The notes below the pieces were generated by a model. The model saw only the letters and a program-made list of their open reading frames with translations. It did no database searches and was not told where the DNA came from. From Paracoccaceae bacterium (GTDB taxonomy: Bacteria > Pseudomonadota > Alphaproteobacteria > Rhodobacterales > Rhodobacteraceae): a DNA stretch of 56,076 bases. Each line of letters begins with the position of its first letter. The first letter of the stretch is position 1. A program made the translations under genes and the position numbers. Positions 7,436-15,618 of this stretch are shown one piece after another. The stretch lies in assembly GCA_024742695.1 (NCBI GenBank), contig JANSXY010000025.1:1-56076 (forward strand). Direction: 5' to 3'.

Positions 7436-8989
7436 ATGAACGAAGCGGCACCGGCAGCGGCGAGCAACCGGCGGGCGGGAGGGCGCGCGGCACGACACGC
7501 GCTGCGGTCGGCGCCGCTGGCCGAAGACAAGCGCCCGGTGCGCCCGGGCCTTCCCGGGGGCCGCTATACCCCGCTGACCGAGGCCGGCGTGGCCCGGATC
7601 CACGAGGCGGCGCTGCAGGTTCTCGAAGAGATCGGCCTGGCCGACGCGCCGCCCTCGGGTGTCGAGATCATGACCGGCGCGGGCGCCGTGCAGGGCGCGG
7701 ACGGCCGGCTCCGGTTTTCCCGCGCGCTGGTCGAGGACATGCTGGCCATCGCCGCGCGCGACATCACGCTTCACGGCCGCGATCCGCGCCATGACCTGAA
7801 GCTTTCGGGCACCAACGTGCATTACGGCACCGCCGGCGCGGCGGTGCATGTCGTCGATGCCGAACGCCGGGAATACCGCGATTCGACGGTGCAGGATCTT
7901 TACGACGCCGCGCGCATCGCCGACCGGCTGGACAACATCCACTTCTTCCAGCGCGCGATGGTCTGCCGCGACATCCCCGACAATTTCGAGATGGATCTCA
8001 ACACCATCTACGCCTGTTGCCGGGGCACGACGAAACACGTGGGGGTGAGTTTCACCGAGCCCGGCTTCGTCGACCGCGCCTTCGAGATGATCCATGCCAT
8101 CGCCGGCGGCGAGGCCGAATGGCGGGCGCGGCCGTTCATCTCGAACTCCAACTGCTTCGTCGTCCCGCCGCTGAAATTCGCGACCGAAAGCTGCCTGGTG
8201 ATGGAGAACTGCATCGCCCACGGCATGCCGGTGCTGCTGCTCTCCGCCGGCCAGGCCGGCGCGACCGCCCCGGCGCCGATCGCCGGCGCGATCGTGCAGG
8301 CGGTGGCCGAATGCCTCGCCGGCGTGGTCTATGTCAACGCGCTGCGCCCCGGCCACCCGGCGATCTTCGGCACCTGGCCCTTCGTGTCGGATCTGCGCAC
8401 CGGCGCGATGTCGGGCGGGTCGGGCGAACAGGCGCTGCTGACGGCGGGCTGCGCGCAGATGCACCGGTTCTACGGCCTGCCCGGCGGTGCCGCCGCCGGC
8501 ATCGCGGATGCCAAGCTGCCCGACATGCAGGCCGGGTGGGAACAGATGTGCTCGAACGTCATGGCCGGGCTTTCGGGGCTCAACATGGTCTACGAGGCGG
8601 CGGGGATGCATGCCTCGCTTCTGGGCTTCTGCATGGAAAGCCTGATCCTCGGCGACGACCTGATCGGCCAGGCGCTGCGTTGCGTGCGCGGCATCGAGGT
8701 GACGGAGGATTCGGTCTCGGTCGAGGTGATGCGGCAGGTGTGCCTGTCCGGTCCCGGCCACTACCTCGGCTCCGACCAGACGCTGGGGCTGATGCAGACC
8801 GACTACATCTATCCCGCCCTCGGCGACCGGACGAGCCCCAAGGAATGGGTCGAGAAGGATCGCCCCGACCTTCTGGCGAAGGCGATCGCGAAGAAGCAGG
8901 AACTGCTCGCCGCACCGGTGCGCGCGGCCTTCGCCGCCGATCTCGACGCGGCGCTCCGCGCCCGGTTCCCGATCCATCTGCCCGCCTGA
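7436..8989 (+). CDS. MttB-superfamily (trimethylamine/quaternary amine) methyltransferase, non-pyrrolysine
   Basis: A 517-residue member of the trimethylamine methyltransferase family, which moves a methyl group from a methylated amine to a corrinoid protein. Family landmarks include GTNVHYGTAG, ACCRGTTKHVG, SNSNCFVVPPL and a long glycine-rich barrel segment ending in TLGLMQTDYIYP. There is no in-frame amber codon, so it is the non-pyrrolysine branch, which in characterised cases uses glycine betaine or related quaternary amines. No corrinoid protein, RamA-type activase or tetrahydrofolate methyltransferase is in the window, so partners must be encoded elsewhere or the reaction differs. GGGAGAGG precedes the ATG. 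Confidence 0.88.
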   Translation: MNEAAPAAASNRRAGGRAARHALRSAPLAEDKRPVRPGLPGGRYTPLTEAGVARIHEAALQVLEEIGLADAPPSGVEIMTGAGAVQGADGRLRFSRALVEDMLAIAARDITLHGRDPRHDLKLSGTNVHYGTAGAAVHVVDAERREYRDSTVQDLYDAARIADRLDNIHFFQRAMVCRDIPDNFEMDLNTIYACCRGTTKHVGVSFTEPGFVDRAFEMIHAIAGGEAEWRARPFISNSNCFVVPPLKFATESCLVMENCIAHGMPVLLLSAGQAGATAPAPIAGAIVQAVAECLAGVVYVNALRPGHPAIFGTWPFVSDLRTGAMSGGSGEQALLTAGCAQMHRFYGLPGGAAAGIADAKLPDMQAGWEQMCSNVMAGLSGLNMVYEAAGMHASLLGFCMESLILGDDLIGQALRCVRGIEVTEDSVSVEVMRQVCLSGPGHYLGSDQTLGLMQTDYIYPALGDRTSPKEWVEKDRPDLLAKAIAKKQELLAAPVRAAFAADLDAALRARFPIHLPA

Positions 8990-9027
8990 CGGCAATCGGC
9001 TTTACACCGCCGCCCCGGCCCGCGTAA

Positions 9028-9043
9028 CTGAACACGTGTTCAG
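9028..9043. promoter_or_regulatory. 16-bp perfect palindrome, candidate TetR-family operator
   Basis: CTGAACACGTGTTCAG is a perfect inverted repeat ending 15 bases before the short-chain dehydrogenase ATG. Size, symmetry and position fit a TetR-family repressor site blocking transcription start or elongation. No regulator gene lies next to it. The site is seen directly; the regulator family is inferred. Confidence 0.6.
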
Positions 9044-9058
9044 AAAATGGAGGCAGCG

Positions 9059-9805
9059 ATGAAACTCGCCGATACCTGCGCCGTGATCACCGGCGGCGCC
9101 TCGGGCCTGGGCGCCGCGACCGCGCGGCACTTCCGCGACCGCGGCGCGGCCGTGACGCTGTTCGACCGCGACCGCGACCGGGGCGCGGCGCTGGCCGCCG
9201 AGATCGGCGCGACCTTCGCCGAGGTGGACGTGACCGACGAGGCCTCGGTCGCCGCCGGCCTCGCCGCCGCGCGCGCCGCGATGGGCCGGATCACGGCGGC
9301 CGTGAACTGCGCCGGCATCGCCACCGCCGAACGCACGCTGGGCCGGACCGGGCCGCACGATCTTGCCAGCTACCGCCGCACGATCGACGTCAACCTGGTG
9401 GGCACCTTCAACGTCGCCCGCCTTGCCGCCGCCGAAATGGCCGGAAACGACGGCGCGGAACGGGGCGTGATCGTCAACACCGCCTCGGTCGCCGCCTTCG
9501 ACGGGCAGAAGGGCCAGGCCGCCTATGCCGCCTCGAAGGCCGGGATCGCCGGGATGAGCCTGCCGCTGGCGCGCGATCTCGCCAGTTTCGGGATCCGGGT
9601 CTGCGCCATCGCGCCGGGGATCTTCGCCACCCCGATGCTGACCGCCCTGCCCGAAGAGGTGCAGGCCGGCCTCGCCGCCGACGTGACCTTCCCCAAACGG
9701 CTCGGCGATCCCGCCGAATACGCCGCGCTGGCCGCGTTCATCGTCGAATGCGGCTACCTGAACGGCGAGACGATCCGGCTCGACGGCGCGCTGCGGATGC
9801 GCTGA
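9059..9805 (+). CDS. Short-chain dehydrogenase, 3-hydroxyacyl-CoA dehydrogenase type-2-like
   Basis: A 248-residue classical SDR with the NAD-binding [11 protein letters not shown] motif near the N-terminus, NCAGIA, the catalytic [23 protein letters not shown] region (Ser plus YxxxK) and the [11 protein letters not shown] loop. This arrangement is typical of HSD17B10/type-2 3-hydroxyacyl-CoA dehydrogenases, which oxidise 2-methyl-3-hydroxybutyryl-CoA or other short acyl-CoAs. The ATG at 9059 has GGAGGC five bases upstream; a possible ATG at 9047 lies inside the leader. A racemase for branched acyl-CoA is encoded convergently next door. A 16-bp palindrome at the start suggests dedicated repression, perhaps by an acyl-CoA-responsive regulator. 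Confidence 0.9.
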   Translation: MKLADTCAVITGGASGLGAATARHFRDRGAAVTLFDRDRDRGAALAAEIGATFAEVDVTDEASVAAGLAAARAAMGRITAAVNCAGIATAERTLGRTGPHDLASYRRTIDVNLVGTFNVARLAAAEMAGNDGAERGVIVNTASVAAFDGQKGQAAYAASKAGIAGMSLPLARDLASFGIRVCAIAPGIFATPMLTALPEEVQAGLAADVTFPKRLGDPAEYAALAAFIVECGYLNGETIRLDGALRMR

Positions 9806-9840
9806 TCGACGCCGGGCCGGCAACCACCCGCGCGTCCGGG

Positions 9841-9904
9841 ATTTTGGCCGGGAAATATCCTCGGGGGGCGCCGCGCAGCGGCGGCGGGGGGCAGACAGCC
9901 CCCC
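9841..9904. repeat. 64-bp dispersed intergenic repeat, copy A
   Basis: Begins ATTTTGG, contains TATCCTCGGGGGGCGCCGC and ends with a 7-bp GGGGGGC/GCCCCCC hairpin around AGACA. It aligns without gaps over 64 bases with copy B at 12895-12958. It lies between convergent genes, five bases beyond the stop of the racemase gene, and the hairpin could serve as a 3' stabiliser or terminator, although there is no U-tract. Confidence 0.8.
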
Positions 9905-9908
9905 GGGC

Positions 9909-10994
9909 TCACGCCTGCCAGGCGGCCAGAACCTCGGCCGGGTCCAGCGGTTCGGCCTGCGAGGCCGGCCGCAAGCCGCCCGGCGTGGCCGACAGCCGCG
10001 GCGCGGGCATCGGCTGGGTCACCCCCTCGTGCCGGACATAGGTGCCGCGCCCGGCGTTCTGCGGATGCGCCCGCGCCTCGGCCAGCGTCAGCACCGGCGC
10101 GGCGCAGGCATCGCTCCCCTCCAACTCCGCCGCCCAGTCGTCGCGGGTTCGCGTCGCGATGTGGCGCGCCAGGCGCGCCCGCGCCTCGGGCCAGCGCGCG
10201 ACATCCGATTGCGGCGGCATCTCCTCGGGGTCGAGACCGATCCGGGCCAGGAATTCCGCCCAGAACTTCGGCTCGATCGCACCGACGGCGAGATGCCCGC
10301 CGCAGCGGCACTCGTAGACCCCGTAGAACGGCGCCGCGCCGTCCAGCAGGTTCGCCGCGCGCCGGTCGGTCCATTGCCCGGCCATCTGCATCGCGGTGAT
10401 CATCGCCGCCAGGTGCGCCACCCCGTCGGTGATCGCGCAATCGACGACCTGGCCCTGCCCGGTCCGCGCCGCGTGCCACAGCGCCGCCATCACCCCGAAG
10501 GCAAGGTAGATCCCGCCGCCGCCGAAATCGCCCAGAAGGTTCAGCGGCACCGCCGGCGCCGCGCGCGGGCCGATCGCGTGCAGAACCCCGGTCAGCGCCA
10601 GGTAGGTGATGTCATGCCCGGCGACCTCGGCCAGCGGCCCCGCCTGCCCCCAGCCGGTCATCCGCCCGTAGACCAGGCGCGGATGATCGGGAAAGTCGGC
10701 CGGCCCAAGGCCCAGCCGCTCCATCGCGCCGGGCCGCATCCCCTCGATCAGCGCGTCGGCCCTGCCGATCAGGCGTTGGGCCACGGCACGGCCCTCGGCC
10801 GCCTTCAGGTCCAGTTCGATGAACCCCCGTCCCCGGTTCAGGATGTCGTAGTCCAGCCCCAGCAGATGCGGCTGCCCCGGCCGCGCGATCCGGATCACCT
10901 CGGCCCCCATGTCGGCCAGGCACATCGCCGCGAAGGGCGTCGGCCCCAGCCCGGCGATCTCCACCACCTTCACCCCGGCCAGCGGCCCGCTCAT
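9909..10994 (-). CDS. Alpha-methylacyl-CoA racemase (CaiB/BaiF CoA-transferase fold)
   Basis: A 361-residue family III CoA-transferase-fold protein. H127 (in GHDITYLALTG), D156 (in NLLGDFGGGG) and E241 match in kind and almost exactly in position the catalytic H126, D156 and E241 of the mycobacterial racemase. The function should therefore be inversion of 2-methylacyl-CoA esters, used in branched fatty acid or sterol side-chain oxidation, not CoA transfer. The start ATG overlaps the stop of the ABC-F gene (TCAT at 10991-10994 on the plus strand), giving translational coupling; an ATG 30 bp upstream lies inside the ABC gene. A 64-bp repeat hairpin follows the stop. Confidence 0.93.
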   Translation of the reverse strand: MSGPLAGVKVVEIAGLGPTPFAAMCLADMGAEVIRIARPGQPHLLGLDYDILNRGRGFIELDLKAAEGRAVAQRLIGRADALIEGMRPGAMERLGLGPADFPDHPRLVYGRMTGWGQAGPLAEVAGHDITYLALTGVLHAIGPRAAPAVPLNLLGDFGGGGIYLAFGVMAALWHAARTGQGQVVDCAITDGVAHLAAMITAMQMAGQWTDRRAANLLDGAAPFYGVYECRCGGHLAVGAIEPKFWAEFLARIGLDPEEMPPQSDVARWPEARARLARHIATRTRDDWAAELEGSDACAAPVLTLAEARAHPQNAGRGTYVRHEGVTQPMPAPRLSATPGGLRPASQAEPLDPAEVLAAWQA

Positions 10995-12832
10995 GCCCCG
11001 GCCTTCTCTTCCAGCATCAGCCACTCTTCCTCGGCCGCCGCAAGCGCCGCCTGGCGCTCGGCCAGCATCTCAGTCGCCTTGGCGAACTTCACCGGCTCGC
11101 GCGCGTAGAGATCGGGATCGGACAGCAGCCCAGCCAGCTTGCCGATCTCGGCCTCCAGCCGCGCGATCAGGTCGGGCAGCGCGTCCAGCCGCTTCCGCTC
11201 GGTGAAGGTCAGCCCGGCCGCAGCGGGTTTCGGCGCCGGCGCCGGGGCGGCCGGTGCCGCCGCGGCCGGCCGCGCCGCGGCCTTGCGGCCTGGCGGCTCG
11301 GGCGCGACGGCGGCGGGCAGCACCCCGCCCGACTGCGCGATCATGTCGCTCCAGCCGCCGGCATAGACGGTCGCGCCGCCGTCCCCGTCCATCAGCACCG
11401 TTGTCGCGGCGATCCGGTCGATGAAATCGCGGTCGTGGCTCACGAGGATCACCGTGCCGTCATACTCCCCCAGCACGTCCTGCAGCAGATCCAGCGTCTC
11501 GACATCCAGATCGTTCGTCGGCTCGTCGAGGATCAGCAGGTTCGAGGGCCGCGCCATGATCCGCGCCAGCAGCAGCCGCGCCCTCTCGCCGCCCGACAGC
11601 GCCGAGATCGGCGCCCGCGCCTGCGCCTCGTCGAACAGGAAATCCTTCAGGTAGCCCACCACGTGGCGCGGCGCGCCGCGCACCATCACCTGGTCCGACC
11701 GGCCCGGCACACCCAGCGCGGGATCGCCAGTCAGCCCGTCCCACAGCGTCACCGCCGGGTCGAGCGCGGCGCGCGCCTGGTCGAAGACCGCGATCTCGAG
11801 ATTGGTGCCCAGCCGCACCCGGCCCGAATCCGGCGCCATCTCGCCGGTGAGCATCTTCAGAAGCGTCGTCTTGCCCGCGCCGTTCGGCCCGACCACCGCG
11901 ATCCGGTCGCCGCGCATCACCCGGATCGAGAAGTCCCTGACGATCGCGCGGCCGTCGAAGGCCTTGCTCACCCGCTCCGCCTCGATCACCATCCGGCCCG
12001 AGGCCGCCCCGGTTTCCAGCCCCAGCGCGGCGGTGCCCTGCCTGCGGATCATCGCCGCGCGATCGGCCCGCATCGCCTGCAGCGCGCGCAGCCGCCCCTG
12101 GTTGCGCTTGCAGCGGGCAGAGATCCCCTCCACCGCCCATCGCGCCTCGGCCCTGATCTTGCGGTCGAGCTTGTGGCGCGCCTCGTCCTCCTCGGCCCAG
12201 ACCCGGTCACGCCAGTCCTCGAACCCGGCGAAGCCCTGCTCGCCGCGCCGCACCCGGCCCCGGTCGATCCACAGCGTCGCACGGCTGAGGTTGCGCAGGA
12301 ATGCCCGGTCATGGCTGATCACCACCACCGCCGAGCGGGTCGCGGCCAGCGCCTCCTCCAGCCAGGCGATGGCCCGGATATCGAGATGGTTGGTCGGCTC
12401 GTCCAGCAGCATCAGATCGGGCGCCTCGGCCATGATCTTGGCCAGCGCCGCGCGCCGCCGCTCGCCGCCCGAGGCGGTGGCGACCGGCGTATCGGGGTCA
12501 AGGCCCAACCCCTCCGCCGCCGCTGCGACGCGCCAGGCCTCGCCCTCGCCCAGCCCGCTCGCCGCGAATGCGCCCAGCGTCGCATGGGCCGACAGGTCCG
12601 GCTCCTGCTCCATGTAGCCGACCGCGATCCCCGGCGGCACCGCGCGCTCGCCCGCGTCGGGCTCCACCAACCCGGCCATCACCTTCATCAGCGTCGACTT
12701 GCCCGACCCGTTGCGCCCGACCAGCGCCACCCGGTCGCCGGGCTGCACGACCAGGTCGAGACCGTCGAACACCGGGTCGCCGCCGAAACTCAGCGCGATG
12801 CCGGACAGTTGCAGAAGCGGGGCGCGGGCCAT
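10991..12832 (-). CDS. uup: ABC-F family ATPase (Uup-like)
   Basis: A 613-residue soluble protein with two ATP-binding cassettes and no membrane segments. Cassette 1 has GRNGSGKST, SGGERRRAALAKIM and LLDEPTNHLD; cassette 2 has GPNGAGKTT, SGGERARLLLARIM and LILDEPTNDLD. The roughly 80-residue linker is basic and arginine-rich. An Ala/Pro-rich hinge leads to a C-terminal coiled coil (about 535-613), the Uup hallmark. ABC-F proteins act on ribosomes, and Uup also limits precise transposon excision and binds branched DNA. I start at ATG 12832 (MARAPLL); an ATG 36 bp upstream is possible. It is coupled to the racemase downstream. Confidence 0.9.
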   Translation of the reverse strand: MARAPLLQLSGIALSFGGDPVFDGLDLVVQPGDRVALVGRNGSGKSTLMKVMAGLVEPDAGERAVPPGIAVGYMEQEPDLSAHATLGAFAASGLGEGEAWRVAAAAEGLGLDPDTPVATASGGERRRAALAKIMAEAPDLMLLDEPTNHLDIRAIAWLEEALAATRSAVVVISHDRAFLRNLSRATLWIDRGRVRRGEQGFAGFEDWRDRVWAEEDEARHKLDRKIRAEARWAVEGISARCKRNQGRLRALQAMRADRAAMIRRQGTAALGLETGAASGRMVIEAERVSKAFDGRAIVRDFSIRVMRGDRIAVVGPNGAGKTTLLKMLTGEMAPDSGRVRLGTNLEIAVFDQARAALDPAVTLWDGLTGDPALGVPGRSDQVMVRGAPRHVVGYLKDFLFDEAQARAPISALSGGERARLLLARIMARPSNLLILDEPTNDLDVETLDLLQDVLGEYDGTVILVSHDRDFIDRIAATTVLMDGDGGATVYAGGWSDMIAQSGGVLPAAVAPEPPGRKAAARPAAAAPAAPAPAPKPAAAGLTFTERKRLDALPDLIARLEAEIGKLAGLLSDPDLYAREPVKFAKATEMLAERQAALAAAEEEWLMLEEKAGA

Positions 12833-12894
12833 GCCGCAGGGGCTACCGCGCCGCCGGGCCACCGTCAATCGCGGCCCGATCCCTCCGCGGGCGC

Positions 12895-12958
12895 ATTTTG
12901 GTCGTCAAGTATCCTCGGGGGGCGCCGCCGCAGGCGGCCGGGGGGCAGACAGCCCCCC
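12895..12958. repeat. 64-bp dispersed intergenic repeat, copy B
   Basis: Second copy of the element at 9841-9904, in the same orientation, starting ATTTTGG, sharing the TATCCTCGGGGGGCGCCGC core and ending in the same GGGGGGC-AGACA-GCCCCCC hairpin. The copies differ mainly in the central GC palindrome and four bases near the left end. Like copy A, the hairpin sits about five bases after a minus-strand stop codon, here that of the OlsB-like gene. Confidence 0.8.
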
Positions 12959-12962
12959 GCGG

Positions 12963-13757
12963 CTACCCCGCCACCGCGCGCAACGCCCGCGCCCGGGCCG
13001 GCGGGATCGCCCGGATCTCCAGCCCGGTGAACACGTGCAGCGTGCCCAGGTCGCGGTCGACCACCGCGTGGTCCGAAACCCACCCGCCCATCATCAGGTA
13101 GCTGCGCAGGAGCGGCGGCATGCGCAGCATCGCGGCCTTCGCATCGGGCTTGGTCCGCCTGAGCCTTTGGGCGAAACGGAAGACATCGGGCGCCTTGACC
13201 CGCGGCAGCCAGCGCTTCGGCCCCAGGTGCCGGTCCTTCAGCATCGCGAAGGCGTCGCGATAGGTATCGGTCTCGGTGCCCATGAACGACGAGCAGCCGA
13301 ACAGCATCTCCACCCCCTCGGCATCGACGATCCGCGCCACCGCGCCCCAGGCGACGCGCAGGATGTTCGGATCCTTCCAGGCGGGATGAATGCAGAACCG
13401 CCCCATCTCCACCATCCGGCCGCGGTAGTCCGCCAGCGCCGAAAGCTCGTAGTACTGGGCAGCGTAGCTGCGGCCGATCTCGGCCCCGCCTTCCAGCACC
13501 ATCAGCCGAAAGCAGCAGACCAGGGTGCCGGACCGCTCGTCCTCGACCAGGACGTGCCGGCACAGCGGGTCGAAGCCGTCGGCATCGGCGCCCGTCTCTT
13601 CCGCGCCCGCCCCGGCGCCGGTCCCGTCGCCATCGCCGGTCCGGTCCAGCCCACGGCCGGCGATGAAGGCCAGCCAGCGCAACCGCTGCGCGCGGCGCAC
13701 GTCGGCCTCGGTTTCGGCGATCCGGGCAACGTAGCGCCCCCTGGCCAGAGACAGCAT
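12963..13757 (-). CDS. olsB: OlsB-like acyltransferase (ornithine N-alpha-acyltransferase / GNAT-fold)
   Basis: A 264-residue protein of the GNAT-like acyltransferase group that includes OlsB, the enzyme moving a 3-hydroxyacyl chain from ACP to ornithine in the first step of ornithine lipid synthesis. Supporting blocks are RYVARIAETEADVRRAQRLRW at the N-terminus (shown here as its key residues R, E, R, Q, L, R), the acidic stretch before LCRHVLVEDE, VEMGRFCIHPAWKD and LFGCSSFMGTE. The OlsA partner is not adjacent. GGAGG a few bases before ATG 13757 sets the start. An Ala/Gly/Asp-rich insertion near residues 42-62 is of low complexity. Confidence 0.75.
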   Translation of the reverse strand: MLSLARGRYVARIAETEADVRRAQRLRWLAFIAGRGLDRTGDGDGTGAGAGAEETGADADGFDPLCRHVLVEDERSGTLVCCFRLMVLEGGAEIGRSYAAQYYELSALADYRGRMVEMGRFCIHPAWKDPNILRVAWGAVARIVDAEGVEMLFGCSSFMGTETDTYRDAFAMLKDRHLGPKRWLPRVKAPDVFRFAQRLRRTKPDAKAAMLRMPPLLRSYLMMGGWVSDHAVVDRDLGTLHVFTGLEIRAIPPARARALRAVAG

Positions 13758-13800
13758 CCGCGATCCTCCGTTCCCGCCGCCCTCGGGCGCCGCGCGACTC

Positions 13801-13828
13801 TTGCGCCCGCCCCGCACAGGCCTAGATC
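13801..13828 (+). promoter_or_regulatory. Putative promoter of msrB
   Basis: TTGCGC (13801-13806) and TAGATC (13823-13828) with a 16-bp spacer lie 47 bases before the msrB ATG. The TTGC-type -35 recurs before rpmF and tRNA-Pro in this window. Confidence 0.4.
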
Positions 13829-13874
13829 ATGGGCGAGGCCACCCTGGGCCACAAGGTGTGACGGGATCACGACG

Positions 13875-14288
13875 ATGAACGAGACGACCACGCCCCCGAA
13901 ACTGGTTTTGAGCGATGCGGAATGGCGCGACCGGCTGTCGGAGCTCGCCTTCAAGGTCACGCGCCAGCACGGCACCGAACGCGCCTTCACCCATGACGAT
14001 TTTCCCAAGGCGCCGGGAACCTTCCGATGCGTCTGCTGCGGCGCCGCGCTGTTCGGGCAGGACCAGAAGTTCGACTCGGGCACCGGCTGGCCCAGCTTCT
14101 GGGCGCCGCTGCCCGACGCGCCGGTCGGTACGCGGGAGGATCGCAGCTGGTTCATGCGCCGCACCGAGGTGCATTGCACCGATTGCGCCGCGCATCTCGG
14201 CCATGTGTTTCCCGACGGGCCGAAGCCCACCGGGCTGCGGTATTGCATCAACGGCGTCGCGCTGCGCTTCGAGCCCGAGGCGGGCTGA
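13875..14288 (+). CDS. msrB: Peptide-methionine (R)-S-oxide reductase
   Basis: A 137-residue cytosolic MsrB, which reduces the R-epimer of methionine sulfoxide in proteins using thioredoxin. Zinc ligands C52/C55 (in RCVCCG) and C101/C104 (in HCTDCAAHLGH) are present, as are SGTGWPSF and the nucleophile C124 in LRYCINGVALRF. Only one additional cysteine (C54) could act as resolving residue. Length is standard. It is divergent from the OlsB-like gene and convergent with bamE, so it is probably monocistronic. Confidence 0.96.
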   Translation: MNETTTPPKLVLSDAEWRDRLSELAFKVTRQHGTERAFTHDDFPKAPGTFRCVCCGAALFGQDQKFDSGTGWPSFWAPLPDAPVGTREDRSWFMRRTEVHCTDCAAHLGHVFPDGPKPTGLRYCINGVALRFEPEAG

Positions 14289-14317
14289 CCGCGCAACGCC
14301 GGTCCGGCGGGAACCGG

Positions 14318-14773
14318 TCAGTCGGTGAACTGGTCGAGCGTGAAGTTGCCCAGGTTGCCCAGCAACTGGCGCAGGAAGGTCACGCCCTCGATGTTGCTGT
14401 CGGTGACCCGGCGCGACAGCGCCACCACCTTGCCATCCTCCAGCCCGAAGCGTTCGACATTCTCGACGATGCCCTCGTCGTCGAAGCGGATCACCACCAC
14501 CTGCCGGTCGATCTCCTGCGGCGCGCGCAAGGCGACGTGTTTCCAGGTCGAGCCGACGTAGAACCAGTCGCCACCCTGCATCAGCCCGGAGGACGAGGGC
14601 CGCCCGATGCGGTCGGACACAGCAAGCCGTGTGTCCTCGCCCACCACGATCTCGGCAAGATCGGCTTCGGCGGGGACATAGCCGTGCCGGCGTACCGGCG
14701 GGTTGCAGGCGGCAAGCGCCACGACGAGGGCGATCATCCCCCCCAAGCGCACTACCGAAACGCCGCTCGCCAT
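14318..14773 (-). CDS. bamE: Outer membrane assembly lipoprotein BamE
   Basis: A 151-residue lipoprotein of the SmpA/OmlA family. The signal sequence ends in the lipobox LAAC (lipidated C23), and residues 35-115 carry the BamE fold (DTRLAVSDRIGRPSS, GGDWFYVGSTWK, IVENVERFGLEDG). BamE stabilises the BamA-BamD complex that inserts beta-barrels into the outer membrane. The C-terminal extension (residues 118-151) ending LLGNLGNFTLDQF is typical of alphaproteobacterial versions. It is divergent from yceD, leaving a 108-bp shared control region. Confidence 0.93.
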   Translation of the reverse strand: MASGVSVVRLGGMIALVVALAACNPPVRRHGYVPAEADLAEIVVGEDTRLAVSDRIGRPSSSGLMQGGDWFYVGSTWKHVALRAPQEIDRQVVVIRFDDEGIVENVERFGLEDGKVVALSRRVTDSNIEGVTFLRQLLGNLGNFTLDQFTD

Positions 14774-14881
14774 ACTGCCCCCTTGCCCCGTCGCCTCAAG
14801 ACCCCTATCCGCTTACACCACCCGGACCGGGCGCTTCAAGCGGTTCCCCCGGACGGGTCCGATGCAACCGGGGAACGGGAC

Positions 14882-15463
14882 ATGCCCAGTACCGCCGCAC
14901 GAACGCTGCCCTTGCGCCCGGCCGACCTGCCGGCGCGCAAGCCGACCCGGTTCGACCTGGCCCCCGGCCCCGATGACCTGGCGGCGCTGGCCGACGAGCT
15001 TGGCCTGATCGCCCTGCGCAAGCTGCGCTTCAGGGGCGAGTTGCGGCCCGACGGCCGCCGCGACTGGCGGCTGGAGGCCACTCTGGGGGCAACCGTGGTC
15101 CAACCCTGCGTCGTCACCCTGGAGCCGGTGACCACCCGGATCGACGAGGCGGTGACGCGCCGCTACCTCGCCGGGATGGAAATGCCTGTCGGCGAGGAAA
15201 CCGAAATGCCCGAGGACGACAGCGCCGAACCGCTGCCCGAGGTCGTGGACATCGGCGCGGTCATGGCCGAGGCGCTGGCGCTGGCGCTGCCGCTTTATCC
15301 GCGCGCGGCGGCGGCCGAGGCGCCGATGCGGGCCGCTCCGCCGGGCGCCGCGCCGCTGACCGATGAGGCGCTGCGCCCCTTCGCCGGGCTCGACCGGCTG
15401 CTGGACCGCGCCCGCGACGACGACACCGGGGAAAGCGGTGGCGGAACCGGCGGCGCCGGCTGA
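14882..15463 (+). CDS. yceD: YceD/DUF177 family protein
   Basis: A 193-residue YceD-like protein. These almost always precede rpmF and, in plants and some bacteria, have been tied to 23S rRNA accumulation; the biochemical role is unsettled. Visible features are a basic N-terminus, a central beta-rich part with LGATVVQPCVVTLEPV (one conserved Cys), an acidic segment around residues 105-125, and a low-complexity Gly-rich tail. The start follows GGGAACGGGAC. The 155-bp gap to rpmF contains a separate promoter, so the two genes may be only partly cotranscribed. Confidence 0.9.
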   Translation: MPSTAARTLPLRPADLPARKPTRFDLAPGPDDLAALADELGLIALRKLRFRGELRPDGRRDWRLEATLGATVVQPCVVTLEPVTTRIDEAVTRRYLAGMEMPVGEETEMPEDDSAEPLPEVVDIGAVMAEALALALPLYPRAAAAEAPMRAAPPGAAPLTDEALRPFAGLDRLLDRARDDDTGESGGGTGGAG

Positions 15464-15484
15464 TCCCGCGGGTTCAGAAAACGC

Positions 15485-15512
15485 TTGCGCCGCCGCCGAA
15501 TCCGTCTATGTT
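15485..15512 (+). promoter_or_regulatory. Putative promoter of rpmF-plsX-fabH
   Basis: TTGCGC (15485-15490), a 16-bp spacer and TATGTT (15507-15512) lie about 107 bases before the rpmF ATG, giving a roughly 100-nt leader. Confidence 0.45.
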
Positions 15513-15618
15513 CCCGGCCTCGTTCGAAGCAAGGGTTCGCACCCGGTCCGACGCAGGCAGCCAGCGCGAAACCCCAGAAAACAAAGGGCTTTGGCCCGAA
15601 ACATCCCGAGGTTGAGAC

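Noticed and set aside
7436-8989. Pyrrolysine-containing trimethylamine methyltransferase
   Set aside because: The frame has no internal TAG and no pyl genes are present; it belongs to the non-pyrrolysine branch.
4424-8995. Open frame of about 1,500 codons on the minus strand
   Set aside because: It runs antisense to four recognised genes and has composition typical of a GC-rich shadow frame. No domain is visible.
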